64,000 nucleotides of DNA, taken from the NCBI GenBank assembly GCA_037179515.1, contig JAXCGZ010000061.1:20001-84000 (forward strand). Direction: 5' to 3'. The position numbers were made by a program, and so were the translations under genes. The DNA comes from Halocaridina rubra. Taxonomy: Eukaryota > Arthropoda > Malacostraca > Decapoda > Atyidae. Below, piece after piece: positions 48,782-62,233 of this stretch (its first letter is position 1; each line of letters opens with the position of its first letter). The notes under the pieces are model-generated. The model was given only the letters and a program-made list of their open reading frames with translations, was not told where the DNA came from and ran no database searches.

Positions 48782-51034
48782 GTTTATTGATCTGAAAAAG
48801 TCTGTAGAGTTTAATAGTGTTTCTAAGTCTTTTGCTTGTCTACAGAGAAAATTGGTCTGATTTACCTGATAAATCAAATAGTCAACATTTAGGGGTAATA
48901 TCTCAAGCAATCAGATAAAGTAATCTTAATTAATAAGGCTTCTTTTGTCGTTATGGTGTTGGGTACAAGAAATTAATACATTAATAGCTCACGGCATTCA
49001 TGTGTGTTAAAGTTCAAATGACCCAAACATATTTTTTATTGTAGTTTTCAATAATTAGCACCTTAGAAAGCATTTCTTCACTTTATGCTCTTCATTTTCC
49101 CCCCCAACATGATGACCTATCTCCAGTCAAGCAAGGTGGCTACAAATAAACAATGAAAAGGAAGCAAAAAGGCTTTATCATACGCCTTTCATCCTCTCTT
49201 TTATTGTTGTTTTTTTTTTAGCAAAGGTAGAAATTCACGGAGGAAAAGATTTCCAGATTGATTCCAAACTTCTATTAGTCGGGTATTACAACAGATAGGG
49301 AATACAGATGTGCAATTCAAGTTTGAGAGCGCTGGTTTTTGCCAGATTTCTCAATCCTCGGTAGTGATTTTGTATTTCAGATTATTGTTCATTCCAGATA
49401 TTATAATATTTTCCATTCTCTTTTCCTCTTTAAATTTGGAGTTGAAGTATTAATAAGTAATATTTTGTTTCCCAAGAAACTTTATATGGTGTCGAGGGAT
49501 CGAGCTGTATTTTTTAATGCATCCTTATGATGTAGTAAACTGCTTACTATAAGAGTTGTTGCTTCATCAAATAAAAAAATTTTTCAGTTTCAATTTAGAT
49601 GTTTTGTTTGAGAAGATAATAGGCTTTTTTTTGCTGAATTTTACTGCTCTAATTACTTGTATAAGAGGAAAATATAAAGATCTTAGATTATCGACAGTTT
49701 TTTTAAATCTCTTCAACATATGTGAATAGTGTTGTTAAAGTTCTAAAAACTTAGCCCAACTCAAGGTGTCCAATCTAAATATGAGAAACTGTATATGCTG
49801 TTTGTGATTTTTAACCAAGTTGTCATATGCAAAAGTGATGTTTGTGTAAATACTAATTGTGATTGTAAATGCGTTTAAGTCTTAGCATTCAGAGTTACTT
49901 AATGCTCTGGCTGCAGTCTGATTCCTTCCATTAATGTTTATTTCCTAGCTTTACAAATGCTCAAAGTAATATAAGAGCTTCAACAACATTCCATATAATG
50001 ATATTTTACATCTATTGCGTGAATGTAGATATATATTTTTTTAATAAGGTACAAACCCCCTTTTAAATTTTTAGCTTATTTATTCTACTCATATAATTTA
50101 AATAATTTATATACATGAATTTTATATAAAATATAATTCTGCCTATGCTGTCCTTTACAAACCACATGCATGCTGCAGACACCACACTTTAAAGGTCAGA
50201 AAAATTTATAATCAAATACAGTACATTTAGTATACAGTATATAATAACAAGGTCTTGTGGACACTTGCAATAAATTGTTACATATTTTTGGGTTGTATTA
50301 TTTTCCTATGTATATACTGTTTATTTTTTTTTTATAACATTCTCTGTAGATGTAACAATTATCAGTGCTGGAAACTCTATTTCCTTCCCAAGACAAGCCC
50401 ATCTGCATTATACCACGTTGCCATATGTATGATAATATACTATTTGCGAGGGAAAAAAATATAAAAATCGGATAAGAAATGGGTAAATTATTTAACAATA
50501 TTATACAGCAGTTTTATAAAGACATTTCTCTGAACAATGGATCAGTGACTATTAAAAATACAATATTATAGTAACTGACTGATTGAAAAAGCATTCTTAA
50601 AACAAAAATTCATCTCCCTCATAGCAAAAAAAATAAAAGTTGAAATGGTGGTGTTTCTTCTTGTTAAGAAACTTATTTGGAAAGGAAAAAGACATAAATG
50701 AATTCTTTAAGTGGAATGATTTTCTCTGTAAAATTTTAAGTTCTATTATTTTGCCTGAGATATTGAATATCCTTCCTTATAAGGGCAGGATTTTTTATGC
50801 GAACCGTGAAGTGTGCCAAACAATTTGCTTATACCTTAGAGATTCTCCAGCTGATAATTAGATCCACATCGTTGATTTCATTTTTACTAATCGGTCCTTT
50901 TGTATTTTTCTTTATTATGTTCAATTATTCTTTGTCTAAATTTATGCACTAGTAATGATATCATATAGGGCATATGATTATATTCATTATTTCATCCATA
51001 GTATATGGGAAAACAATTCTCAATAATTCTCTAA
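48782..51034. other. intergenic or distal 3' UTR, no gene seen
   Basis: AT-rich with no coding region or repeat family recognised apart from short homopolymers. Confidence 0.5.
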
Positions 51035-51212
51035 ATGGTAGCGTCCGCGACTCTGGGTCGGCAGGTCGAGGGTTTGCGCCCTGTCACGGACTGAGGTTAG
51101 TAAGGGCATACACTCAGGGTAACAATTGCACATGCCAAAACAAGTCCGTCGCAAGAAGGCACCCGTCCTAGCCCTTAGTAGAAAAGGGAGTTAGAGACGT
51201 AAAACTGAATCC
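51035..51212 (+). mobile_element. tRNA-derived SINE, family 1, 5'-truncated
   Basis: Plus-oriented copy beginning inside box A (TGGTAGCGTCCGCGACTC), with GGTCGAGGGTTTGCGCCC and ending at AGACGTAAAACTGAAT. No clear target duplication was found. Confidence 0.85.
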
Positions 51213-51794
51213 ACCGAAGGAAATCTTTGAACATTTTATCAATCAAAAACAAAAAAAACAACAGATTTAATTGGTAAGTGTTGTAAGTTATTAGTGCAAT
51301 GGAAAGTATTTACTTTTGTTTTATGTGACTCTCAATCTTTAGTATTTTGATATTAAATATTAAGGATTTATTTTACAAGATATATGTTTTTCCATTTTAG
51401 ATATTTTTGAAGTTTCCCGATATATCCTGTTACGTATTTCTTGTAGCAAAGTTTGTGGATGGTAAGCTTCGTGCAGGCAATAAAGAAATAACAGTAGATG
51501 AATTTGTTTATTTTTTGGTTTATCTGTACCCTGTATAACTTTAATACTGTATTTGTTTAATTTTATCTTTCTTACATTTGTATTTTAGCTTGCTTATGTG
51601 CTTGTAAAATGTGTTTAACTAGCTTATTTCTTTGGTAGTGTGGTTATACATGCTTGTGGAACGTAACCATACCTATTAATATTATTCCTTATGGAAATAC
51701 TTTTTAAATTACGCGAAATATGGTTTACACAAGCATTTTGAGAACCTATCCTCATGTAAAAAAAGAAGAGACTGTACATACAAAATATACTGTT

Positions 51795-51996
51795 TTATGA
51801 AAATATTAAAATTCATAAATACTGTATGCTTCATGTTTTATGTAGTAGTTAAGTGTCTTTAGCATAAGTACTGTACAATACTGCATATGTATGTACTGTA
51901 CAATACTTTATTTTTTACCTAAACACAACTTACGAACAATTCTACTTACAAACGGACTTCTGATACCTAACTCGTTCGTAAGTCGGGGAGTGTCTG
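51795..51996 (-). mobile_element. Tigger-type MITE fragment
   Basis: On the minus strand it starts CAGACACTCCCCGACTTACG and matches the first ~200 bases of the MITE at 58535, including CTTAACTACTACATAAAACA. The other end is missing. 51213-51794 shows nothing recognisable. Confidence 0.75.
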
Positions 51997-52004
51997 TATA
52001 GTGC

Positions 52005-52460
52005 ACAGACCTGGAGTGTAAGATATGATGAAAGTAACAGACTGAATGCACTTGAGATTAGGTGTTTGAGAGGTATGATAGGTGCATCAATATGAACAGC
52101 GTGCGAATGTAGGAGTGAGGAAGAAAAAGGAGTTAAAAGAAAGATATCTGATAAATTAAACCAAAGAGTGTTGAGGTGGTGTCTTCACATAATGAGGAAT
52201 GACTAGCAAAGAGTGTATGTACAATACAGGTAATGGAGTAAGCCTGAGAAGCAAAGCAAGAATGAAATGGCTACAACAAGTGGAAAAAGTGTTCAAAGAA
52301 TGTGTCATGTCAGTTGAGCAAGAAGAGTTTGCAAGAAATTGAGATGGAGGGAGAGAGATTGTAGGTGAATGATACGGCCAGAGGGAAATTTCCACACCTG
52401 CCAGTGGTATAGTCCAGGACAGATGAGAGTAGGACTGCTATAAAGTGAAGTGGTGAGGGT
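52005..52460 (+). mobile_element. RTE-type LINE C-terminal fragment
   Basis: Plus-strand reading ETWSVRYDESNRLNALEIRC followed by LRGMIGASI, then KLNQRVLRWCLHIMRND, the typical post-RT region of RTE-like LINEs. Frame-broken. Confidence 0.7.
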
Positions 52461-54083
52461 AAGCTGTTGGCCCTAAAGGCAGATGAGCTGCAACCTGTTT
52501 ACATAATATGTAATCCAATGGAGTGTCGAATTAACCTAGTAGCAAATGCTATGGGTCCCATGGCCTTACACAAATTATTTGCAAGCTATCTGTTGAAATC
52601 GGCATCTCATAATTTAGCAACCTTATTGCTTATATGTCTAAAGGTGTTGTATCATTCCTTATTCATCTTTCAGGTAATATAATATGGAGGACGTTAAGTC
52701 TCCTTAGCACCATTTGTCTTATACTTTCTGATTTATTATGATGATAAAAGAAGTTAAATATTTACCATTTTCATAAGCACATTCATCTTCGTTCATTGAC
52801 ACTACTTGTTTACATAGCTTCATTGCAAAACATATTTATCACTCTCGGTCATATACTCGGGCAACTCTCTCCTTTGCTTTATACAATAGCCACATATCAA
52901 CTTGGACCCTAAAAAATAACATGATACTGATAAATAATTTTGTTCAAATTTAACGAGTCATTCAAATATATTTAGACTGATGAGTGTTCAGTAAAAATGT
53001 GATGTGCTTTGAGAGAGTGGTGTTGATAAGTTTAGTGATATATGTGGTGGCATTTCACCAATTTTACCTAGTAAAACCAAATCCATGATTTCCATATTTT
53101 CTTCTGATTTTCAGGAATTTGAACCAGTTCAGGAACATACAAGTTTAGATTTGACTGCAAGGCTCATCTAGTATTTCTGAAGTGAAATTTGTTTCAGTAA
53201 GCAAGCATACAGATAATTTTCAGAACAGTTCCTAGTTGGCTGTTGAATGCACGTGATTTACACTTTATTATAGCCACAAGTGTCACATAAAAGGATTAAA
53301 AGAGCACACTAAGTATTAAAATTATACTAAATAAGCACCAGGGGACAAAACAAATTGTACAAGGTCACTTTAATAAGCATAGAACATAGGCTTCTGTGTG
53401 AGGTAGACATTCCAGTATCATCAACAAATTTACTCAGACTAAATCTATAAAGAGTAACATTTAAATTAAAGTTTTGCTGCTGCTGACATACGAAGTTGAA
53501 ACCTGCACGTAAGTTATACTATTACGGAAGTCAGATATATTTGTTGTATTATCGTTCTGCTTAGCAAATAAAACAATTTATATACCTTACAATGCAAGTG
53601 AATCATTTATGACTTAATATGCCACAGTCCTTGCACTAGTTACATCTGGCACTGACTCAATGGAATTTGGCTGGAAAAGAGGAGAAAAAATCTTGGCAAC
53701 CATCATCATCCACTAGATGATAAGATGCGAGGGATGGAGTGTGAATCTTTTGATAAACAGGAGTGACCTTCGATATGGCCACCCATGAGACCTTCATAGA
53801 CATATATTCATACGTAAGCAAGAAGACTCACTTTTTACCGATAAAAGAGACATCAAGACTGAGCTTGTGATATATGTTTACATATACAATACAAAGCATT
53901 TCTATACACAGAGCAATGTACTCACATTCCCTCCTTATATGACTCATGAAACTATGTACATTCACTTTAAATCTATATGAACACCAAACACTGTTACTTG
54001 GTATATAACTGGCTTTAATAAAAACTGTCATATACAGTACGTACAAAGACAAAAGATAATGATACTAAAATTATACATGTCAG
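52461..54083. other. intergenic and NELFB 3' UTR region
   Basis: No coding exon or repeat recognised. NELFB 3' UTR should extend leftward from 54083. TTTATT at 53264-53269 (AATAAA on the minus strand) is one possible poly(A) signal but is unsupported. Confidence 0.4.
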
Positions 54084-56132
54084 TTACTGAATTGGAGCTG
54101 GCATGGGTACAGCTGTAAGAGGTGAATCCATTTCCCCAACAGGTGTTGGCTGATTTTGGGCATCTTGGAAAGCTCTGATCCTTGCCTGGAACTTTTCATA
54201 TAAAACTTGGCTTGCTTCCCCCTAGAAAAATAACATTACCATATAAGCAAATTCATTGCAAATAAATAACTTAATAAAAATCAAATAAATTCCATTAAGC
54301 AATTTAAACCTAAAGAAGGCAGTTACATTTTCTGAAAATAGAAGTGAAAGGTGAGAACTACATTTATAGATGGTAGAGTAAATAAAATCAAGTTAATACC
54401 TACTATGATCAATAATATACATAAGAAATATGTATCCACGAAGAATTATCAAAAATCAATGCTGAACCTACTAAAGTTAGTTTTACTGTTTTCTTGTTAT
54501 AGTTGATGGTAAAAGAAGACAACAGTTTCTGTACAATGATTTTATATATGGCTTAAGTGATTGCATACTATATGTACTGCACATCATATGACTTCTAAGA
54601 CTACTAAAAACCAAAAGTAGTCTTGGAAAATAAAATAACGAACATCCAATATCCAAAATATGACTAGTTACGGTACTAGTATAGTGCAATTGTAAACTCA
54701 AATAAATTAAATGGCTGAAAACAGTGTAAAGACATACTTTGAATATTGCTTTATAGGTATCAGATGGTGTCAGTGGTACAAGCTTTTACCATCATAAGCC
54801 CTGCATGTCATACGAGGCGACTATAAGGAGTACCTTTGATGTTAATGGAGGAAAAATTTCACCCTCACCAAAAGCAATGCATATCATAAGGAGGCAGGCA
54901 AATCCTCCCTATGTCAATGCTTGCTACAAAGCATATAAGGTGTAATGAAGCCCAGCTGCCTTGGTGATATTACACATCTGGCTACTCTGATACTTTAAAA
55001 AAAAAATTACATAAATTTTGAAAATACAAAGGTCACAAAAATCTTTTCGACATATGATTCAAGTGTACATTCAACCTCACACTTGACCTAAAATATACTT
55101 TTCTACATAACCACAATTGCAAACTTATCTATATTCTGTGAATCATCTGCAGCTATGAGAAGGAATGTTAACTTGCAAAATTTGAACTTTGTGATAAATA
55201 TATATCAAGAATAAATGGTGATCCTACTGGATGTGGATGCCATGTGAGTCAAACAATATCATGAAGATGCATACATACCTGATGAGGTCCAGGTTGGAGA
55301 GCTTTCTGAAGTGTATCTAATCGAGCTGGAGGTAATTTTGGGTGGATGTACCACACTAACTTCATGACGTGTCGCATAACATTTTCTCGACTGATGTTTG
55401 TGAAAAAGAACTCATCAAAGACAACAGTACAAAAATCTTCTGTGGAAAAGTCTTCAGCCATTGGAATTAAAGCTGCCACCTGAAACAAGTCTTCACATAA
55501 GCACACCTACCTAATTATATCACAATTTCCCAGGAATTTAAAAACTCTACTAATTAAATATGTTTGAGCAGATGAAATAAATAAATGAGTGGAAATGGAA
55601 TATAATAGAAAAATTATCTTCATGAGATACTTGAACACACAGTGCTTAATAACTTTCTTGACTCTCTGACTTTAAAAGAGATGACATTCCATATAAATAT
55701 ACTTCATGGTATAGAATGTATGCAACTGTTCCTTAATAATTACAGTACACCAAGAACTTCTACATAAATACTGTACTGATACATACTATCAGAACCATGT
55801 TGAGCTGGTAATAAGCGCTAGCTTGATGGAAAATTTAGATACTATTTCAAATGTTTAATAACAGTAATGATTATTATTATTATTATCATTACTATTATTA
55901 TTATTATTATTATTATTATCATCATATGCCAAGCAACAAGCTCAACTGGAAAAAGTTAGAGAGGGACTTCCGGCACTGTGGCTCCATTCCAATTACTGTA
56001 GTCGATTTCTACACATAGGAGATTATGGATACAGTACAGGACTGTGACAGAGTGCTTTGTTCAAAGTCACCAGAGGCTGTAGTTGATGCCTTATTAGTTA
56101 TGTCTTTTCTTTTCCTACTACTACTACTACTA

Positions 56133-56172
<40 letters not shown>

Positions 56173-58896
56173 TCTTTGCATTTTGCAGATTATGATTATT
56201 TGCAATTTATATTTCGGCTTAGAGCTAATTTTAAATATATCTTGTGTAATATTCTTGTATGTGTACAAAGCATGATCATAACAAAATCTCCCTCCTATTT
56301 CTGTTTTCTGCTTTTTCTCATGAACGAGGCCATAGATACATTGTTTATGCAATTTTCTTATTATAAAATTGCTTTCCTAATAAATTTTTTTATACTGTAT
56401 TATAAAAATTGCTTTTGCTGATAATTATTTTATAAATTTGACCCTGCTGATATGTCATTAGCCTGTCTAGATACATTTCAGTAGCTTTTTTATTATATGA
56501 ATAGTTGAAATTCCGTCTCCTGCAATGCAAAGAACGTTCTGGAGATTGTTCGCCAGTAACCTATTTTGCCCATAATATTTCTCGTTTTTTTGTTTGTTTC
56601 CGCTTATTGCACCTAAAATACTGTCTCTCCCTTGCATCTTTGGCATAAATGCCTGCCAGGGACCACCACTACAGTAGCCCTCGAATATCATATGATGTGT
56701 TACTGCTCTGAATATACAATCTACAGGCTGGCCGAATGATGACGTCACAAAGAGGGACGTTTGATCATCCTCAATTGGCGGCCAAACATCATAGAGGCAA
56801 AATCTCGCCTCAGCAGTCAAGTTTACTTCAAACTTTTTTACGTGGCGTCTTCACAGGAAATCATTTGGCACAAATTGGGAATTCAAGAAACTGGTTAAAC
56901 TCGTTACTGGTCAAATCCTAGAAATTTTTCTCAGTCCAATTCCCATACTATAAGAACTTTTGTAGATTCTTAACTGGAATCTCATTTGCCAAATTTAATT
57001 CCTTGACCTGTAGATTACCACCGATATACGATAAGATATTTCTGTCATTGAGGGTGCCAAAGTAAAATCTCGTCTTCAGAAGAGTGCTCACTACCATGTA
57101 AAAATCTATCCCTTCTCCTTACAAATTCTAATTTCATTTCACCTCTCTCTATCATCAAAAATAAAGTGCTTTACGTCAATTCTCGTAATAAAGAGTTTTT
57201 TTTAGCTATAAATTGCAAGTAATTAATAATTTAACTAAAGTGTTTTACACTAAAAACTGCAAATAATTAATAAGTCATTTTGCCCTGTTGGCATCGCAAA
57301 GGTTTCTTGTTAACCACAATTTAATGAATACAAGCTGTAGTTATCTTGCTTATTCATCATTTATTGGGAATAAAGGGTTTTGAGTTATAAGTTGCAAATA
57401 CTTCAAAAGGTGGTTTTGCCCTATTTGCACTGAAAATATATATATTTTTTTGCAATCCAAAATAAAATGCATACATATTTATTTCGTAGATTCTTCCTGT
57501 ATTGTAAATAAAGAGCTTTATCATATAAATTGCAAATAATTAATAAGTAATTTTGCCCGACTGGCATTACAAATATTTATGGTTACCCACAATTTAAAGA
57601 ATATTTTCTGTATTTGTCTCACTTATACTTCACTTATTGTGAATAAATTGTTTTACGCTAATGATGGCAAATAATTAATGGTTTTGTATGCTCTTAAGGT
57701 AGCGTAAATATATCTGGTTAGCTGTGACTAACCAATATCTTTTCATTCAGTAAATATTGGAAACTCATTATTTGTGCCCTCATGGCTTCAGCTTTCCCAT
57801 TATGAACGGTGTGTCGTTTCTATTTCTGCAATTGCAGTGTCCTCTATTATACTCTGCCTGTGTGACAAAGGTGATCGTCAATTGAGGCCAAAGTCTTGGC
57901 ATCCGTCCATCTGTGGTGCTGGGAATCAAAATCATGCTCACCACCGCCAGGATTCAAAGCAGCATTCCATAAATTTAAATTTTAAATTTGTTCCAGCTTT
58001 CCAAAAATTAATTAAATTTTTTTTAATATGTCATTGCATTTTCAAATTTAAAAGAAAGAAAGAAAGTTGAAATTTGAGTGTCATTTAACCGAGCAGTGGT
58101 AGTACGGGTAATTTACAAAACAAGTAAATGTTCTGTCTGTTTGGAAGCTCTGAACCGAGTTCAGTACTTTGAGTCCCCCTAGTAAAACAGAAACTTAACA
58201 ACAACCTCCCCACAAGGGGGACCTCGACTTATGTCACAGTTCTGTTCCACAAGACATGTTGTAATCCAATTTTCCACATAAGTAAGACACACCTAAATAA
58301 GAACCTATGTCACCCATCTATGCTAATGCAATAGTAAAGTTTCTCCCTTTTCTGAGTGTTTCATTATTTTTAATTTCACTTCGAAGCACTGCCGTCAGAG
58401 GAATCTGCTTTACTTTTGGGAGACATAATAGAGGCCAAAAATTATAAAAAAAGAAGCAAAACAATCGATGGGAGATACATCGTCACCACGATACATCATA
58501 ACTCAAGGCCATCGTAATCTCAGGACCCCCTGTACAGACACTTCCCAATTTACGAATGAGTTAGGCTCCAGAAGTCCGTTCGTAAGTTATGCTTAGTTAA
58601 AATAATGTACCGTACTGTGCAATACATTCATATACAGTACTGTACAGTACTTAGGCTAGACACTTAACTACTACATAAAACAAAAAGAATACAGTACTAA
58701 TGAATTTTAATAGTAAAAATAATGTAATAATACAATACAGGACAGTAATATATACATTAATACAAAGGTAAATAATAGGTAGGTTTTTGTTTGTATCTGT
58801 GAACGCTGGTAACTCAGTTGTTTGTAAGTAGGGGACCTCCTGTACTCTTTTTCCCTAACCAAAGATATAAAAGGTAAAAAAAGGAGTAAACGAGAA

Positions 58897-58945
<49 letters not shown>

Positions 58946-61900
58946 CAATACTAATACTAATAATAATAATAATATACCTTACATGATACTTTTAATACAT
59001 TTCAGAATTGTTAGTTTATCACTATAATATGCAAAACAAGCAAATAATACCAAAGAATGAAGGAAAGTATCCTGGAATGCTCTGTCTTGGTGACACGTTG
59101 CCAGAGTTCCCAAAACACGCATGAGAGCTGTTTTATCTTTTCGAGTGGCTGTGTATAAAGTGTAATACATGGCCAATATGCAAGCAACGCTACTTTCTTG
59201 TAAATAAGCTTGATATGCATCGGGCGGAGGACCTGTAAACCATCAGCAAAATTATAAAACAGTAACCGTGTATTAGTGATGGATGTATATCTCTAAGCAA
59301 TAATAAAATAGTAATATAAAATTGACAGAAATTTAACCCTTTCTGACTTTCATGTTGTAAATTGAGTCATCCATACGTCAATTGTTCACATTTCAATAAC
59401 TTGAACTTTAGTTATCCATCTCTCACCTGTTCAGATTCTGAAGACAAAAAACTATATCTGCCATTAAATAATGAATGAAAAATTCATCAGATATTAAAAT
59501 GCAATAATTCAGCTGAAGAATGCATTCAATATGAATATATTATTATAAGAAACAATTTTGTGATAACCAATAAAACTTAACTATCACGCAAGATTCGTTA
59601 AAACTGAACTACATGCACTCAAGTCACAAATGGCGACAAGCAAAACCTGAATGCCTTAAGAAAGGTAGACAGATGACTAAAGATATCTCTGGTTCTTCAT
59701 GTCATCTTATTATGATCAGCTGGTAAGGACTATTTCTTGGCTACTTCTTATGTCAAGGCATCTCTTAAAGATTGGTGTACATTTCCTACATGACAAGATA
59801 ATAACATATATAAAGATGATTGACAGAACCAAACTCACAAACGAAGCTTGTCTATACACTACATAAAAATAAGAAAATATCAAAATTGCATTTGAAAATA
59901 ACCCTATATATCTTCTTTTTCTATAAAGAATCCTTAAAGACTTTGATGTGTGAATCAACAAGTAAAAACTACAAAAACTCATATGCCAAAAGACTACATA
60001 AGATATTGATATGTGCACTCAACATATTATTGTCCACATATGATTCTAAATTAATCAAATGTACAGTCATCTTTACCTGAATGTTCAATAATAGTAATGG
60101 CTGATTCTCTCTCATCAGGAGGTAAACGAGCATTCAGTCTTCTAACATCATCATCAACCATCAATGATACCAATGCTGGAAGGAATTTGGTCACTATCTG
60201 AGGATCTAGCTTGGGTTCACGAAAGACCTGAAAATATTATATATATGATTTAGGTGATATTTAATAGTCTCCTGCACAATTTAGCATTCAATAAAATGAA
60301 ATACTGAAGATATGGATAGGATGCTATAGGTACAAAAGTTAAATTTTTCAATGATTTACATAGAATTTTTAACAATGAGTAATTCAAATCACATTCACAC
60401 AAGATTCCTCTTGTAAGGAGGGTGCCCGAGTCAAAGCAGGAACACAGTCACCAAAAGGCCCACTTAGCCCATTCTTCACATTATAAAACCTTGGGGGTAC
60501 AGGGCCACTGACCCCCCTCTCACCACACTTTGGGGAAGGGTAAAGTGTAAAAGGGGCAGATTCCATCTGACTTGGGGCTCAACAGGTATAGAAGTTTCAT
60601 CCACACCGCTTCATTTTATGGTGATCATCACTGCTTCATCTTACGATTAAGCCCTCTCTTTGCATCCAACCATAACCGACTGCAACACTGAGGAAAATTC
60701 CTAAGACATGCATCATCCAATCACAATCCCAAACCTCTGCACTCTTTTCCCCTGTTCCACTAACAATATATGCATCCAATGCTCTTCCATCTCATTCATG
60801 GTCTTCCTGTCAGCCTTAATCGACTTACATCTGCTCTTCACTTTCTCTGACAGTCATTTCTCATTCAATCTTCCATATGGCCATATAGCAGTATCTGGTC
60901 ATAATTATCAGACAGCTTTTTTCCACTGCCTGTTCTCTGCCTCATCTCAAAATTTCTCCATTCAATCATACTTAACAAATTTATCACAATTATTAAACAC
61001 CAAAACTCTATACTTTCAACCTGCTCTATCTTTTCTTATATTCCAAGTTTCTGCATCATACAATACCAAAGGCAGACCACTCCTTCATATAACCTCTAGC
61101 TCACTTATCTCCAATCACAAGTATGGCTTCTGCAAGGCAAGAACCACTGGTGACCTCCTGTCCTATCATACTCATGTATGGTCATCTTCTCTGAGGAACT
61201 ATGGGGAATCCTTTGTCGTCGCCCTTGATATCTCTAAGGCTCTTGACAGAGTCTGGCACAAGGCTCTGTTGACCAAACTCCCTGCCTATGGCTTTACCCT
61301 TTCTTTCTGTTCTCTGATTTCCAGATTTCTTTCTGACCGTTTTATATCTGTAGCTGTTGATAATGCGATATCTAGCCCTTTCTCTGTTACCAGTAGTGTT
61401 CCACAGGGCTCTTTCACCTATTCTGTTCCTTCTCTTCATCAATGATCTTCAACAATCCCCATCTTCCTCTCTTCTTCATGCCTTTGGTGATGATTCTACC
61501 CTTCACTTTTCCTCTGCCTTTTCTTCACAAACTTCATCTGTTACCCGTAATCAGTCTCGTATCACTCTTTTCTCTACTCTCAACTCCAATGTGCAAAGGG
61601 TATTTGAGTGGAGCACTCAAAATTTAGTAAAATTCAATGCCTCCAAGACACAGTTTCTGGCTATCTCATTATCTTATTCTCCTCCTGATAACCCTATTGT
61701 CTTCGAAACTAACGAAATTTACCCTCTTAATTCTATCAACATATTAGGAGTCCGTATAGCCTCTAACTTGTCTTGGAGGAATCACATAATCCAAATTTCT
61801 AAATCTTCATCCAAAAAACTGGGGGTTTTGTTTCGTTTTCATAGTTACTTTTCCTCTATACAATTACTTAAAATTTATAAAGGTCTTATTTGTCCCTGCT

Positions 61901-62201
61901 TAGAAAACTGCTCACACATCTGGGGTGCTTCTTCTTATACTTATCTCCTTGACAGGGTTGAATCTAAGGCAGTCAGACTCATTAATCATCCTTTTATTAC
62001 TTCTAATTGGATTCTCTCTCTCTTTGCCGTAAGGTATCTTCCCTTTCTCTTTTCTATCACTACTACTTCCATTGGTGCTCCGATGAGTTGGCAAGTTGCA
62101 TCCCTCCCCCACTGTCGAGGCCACGCAACACTCGCCAAGCAGCCTCATCTCACAGGTACTGTGTGGAGATTTATAGCTCGCGGCCTGTCCCGGTGTCAAA
62201 C

Positions 62202-62233
<32 letters not shown>

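Noticed and set aside
56467..56820. 117-codon minus-strand frame in a NELFB intron
   Set aside because: Composition looks protein-like, but I recognise no family and it has no splice connection to NELFB. A database search would decide.
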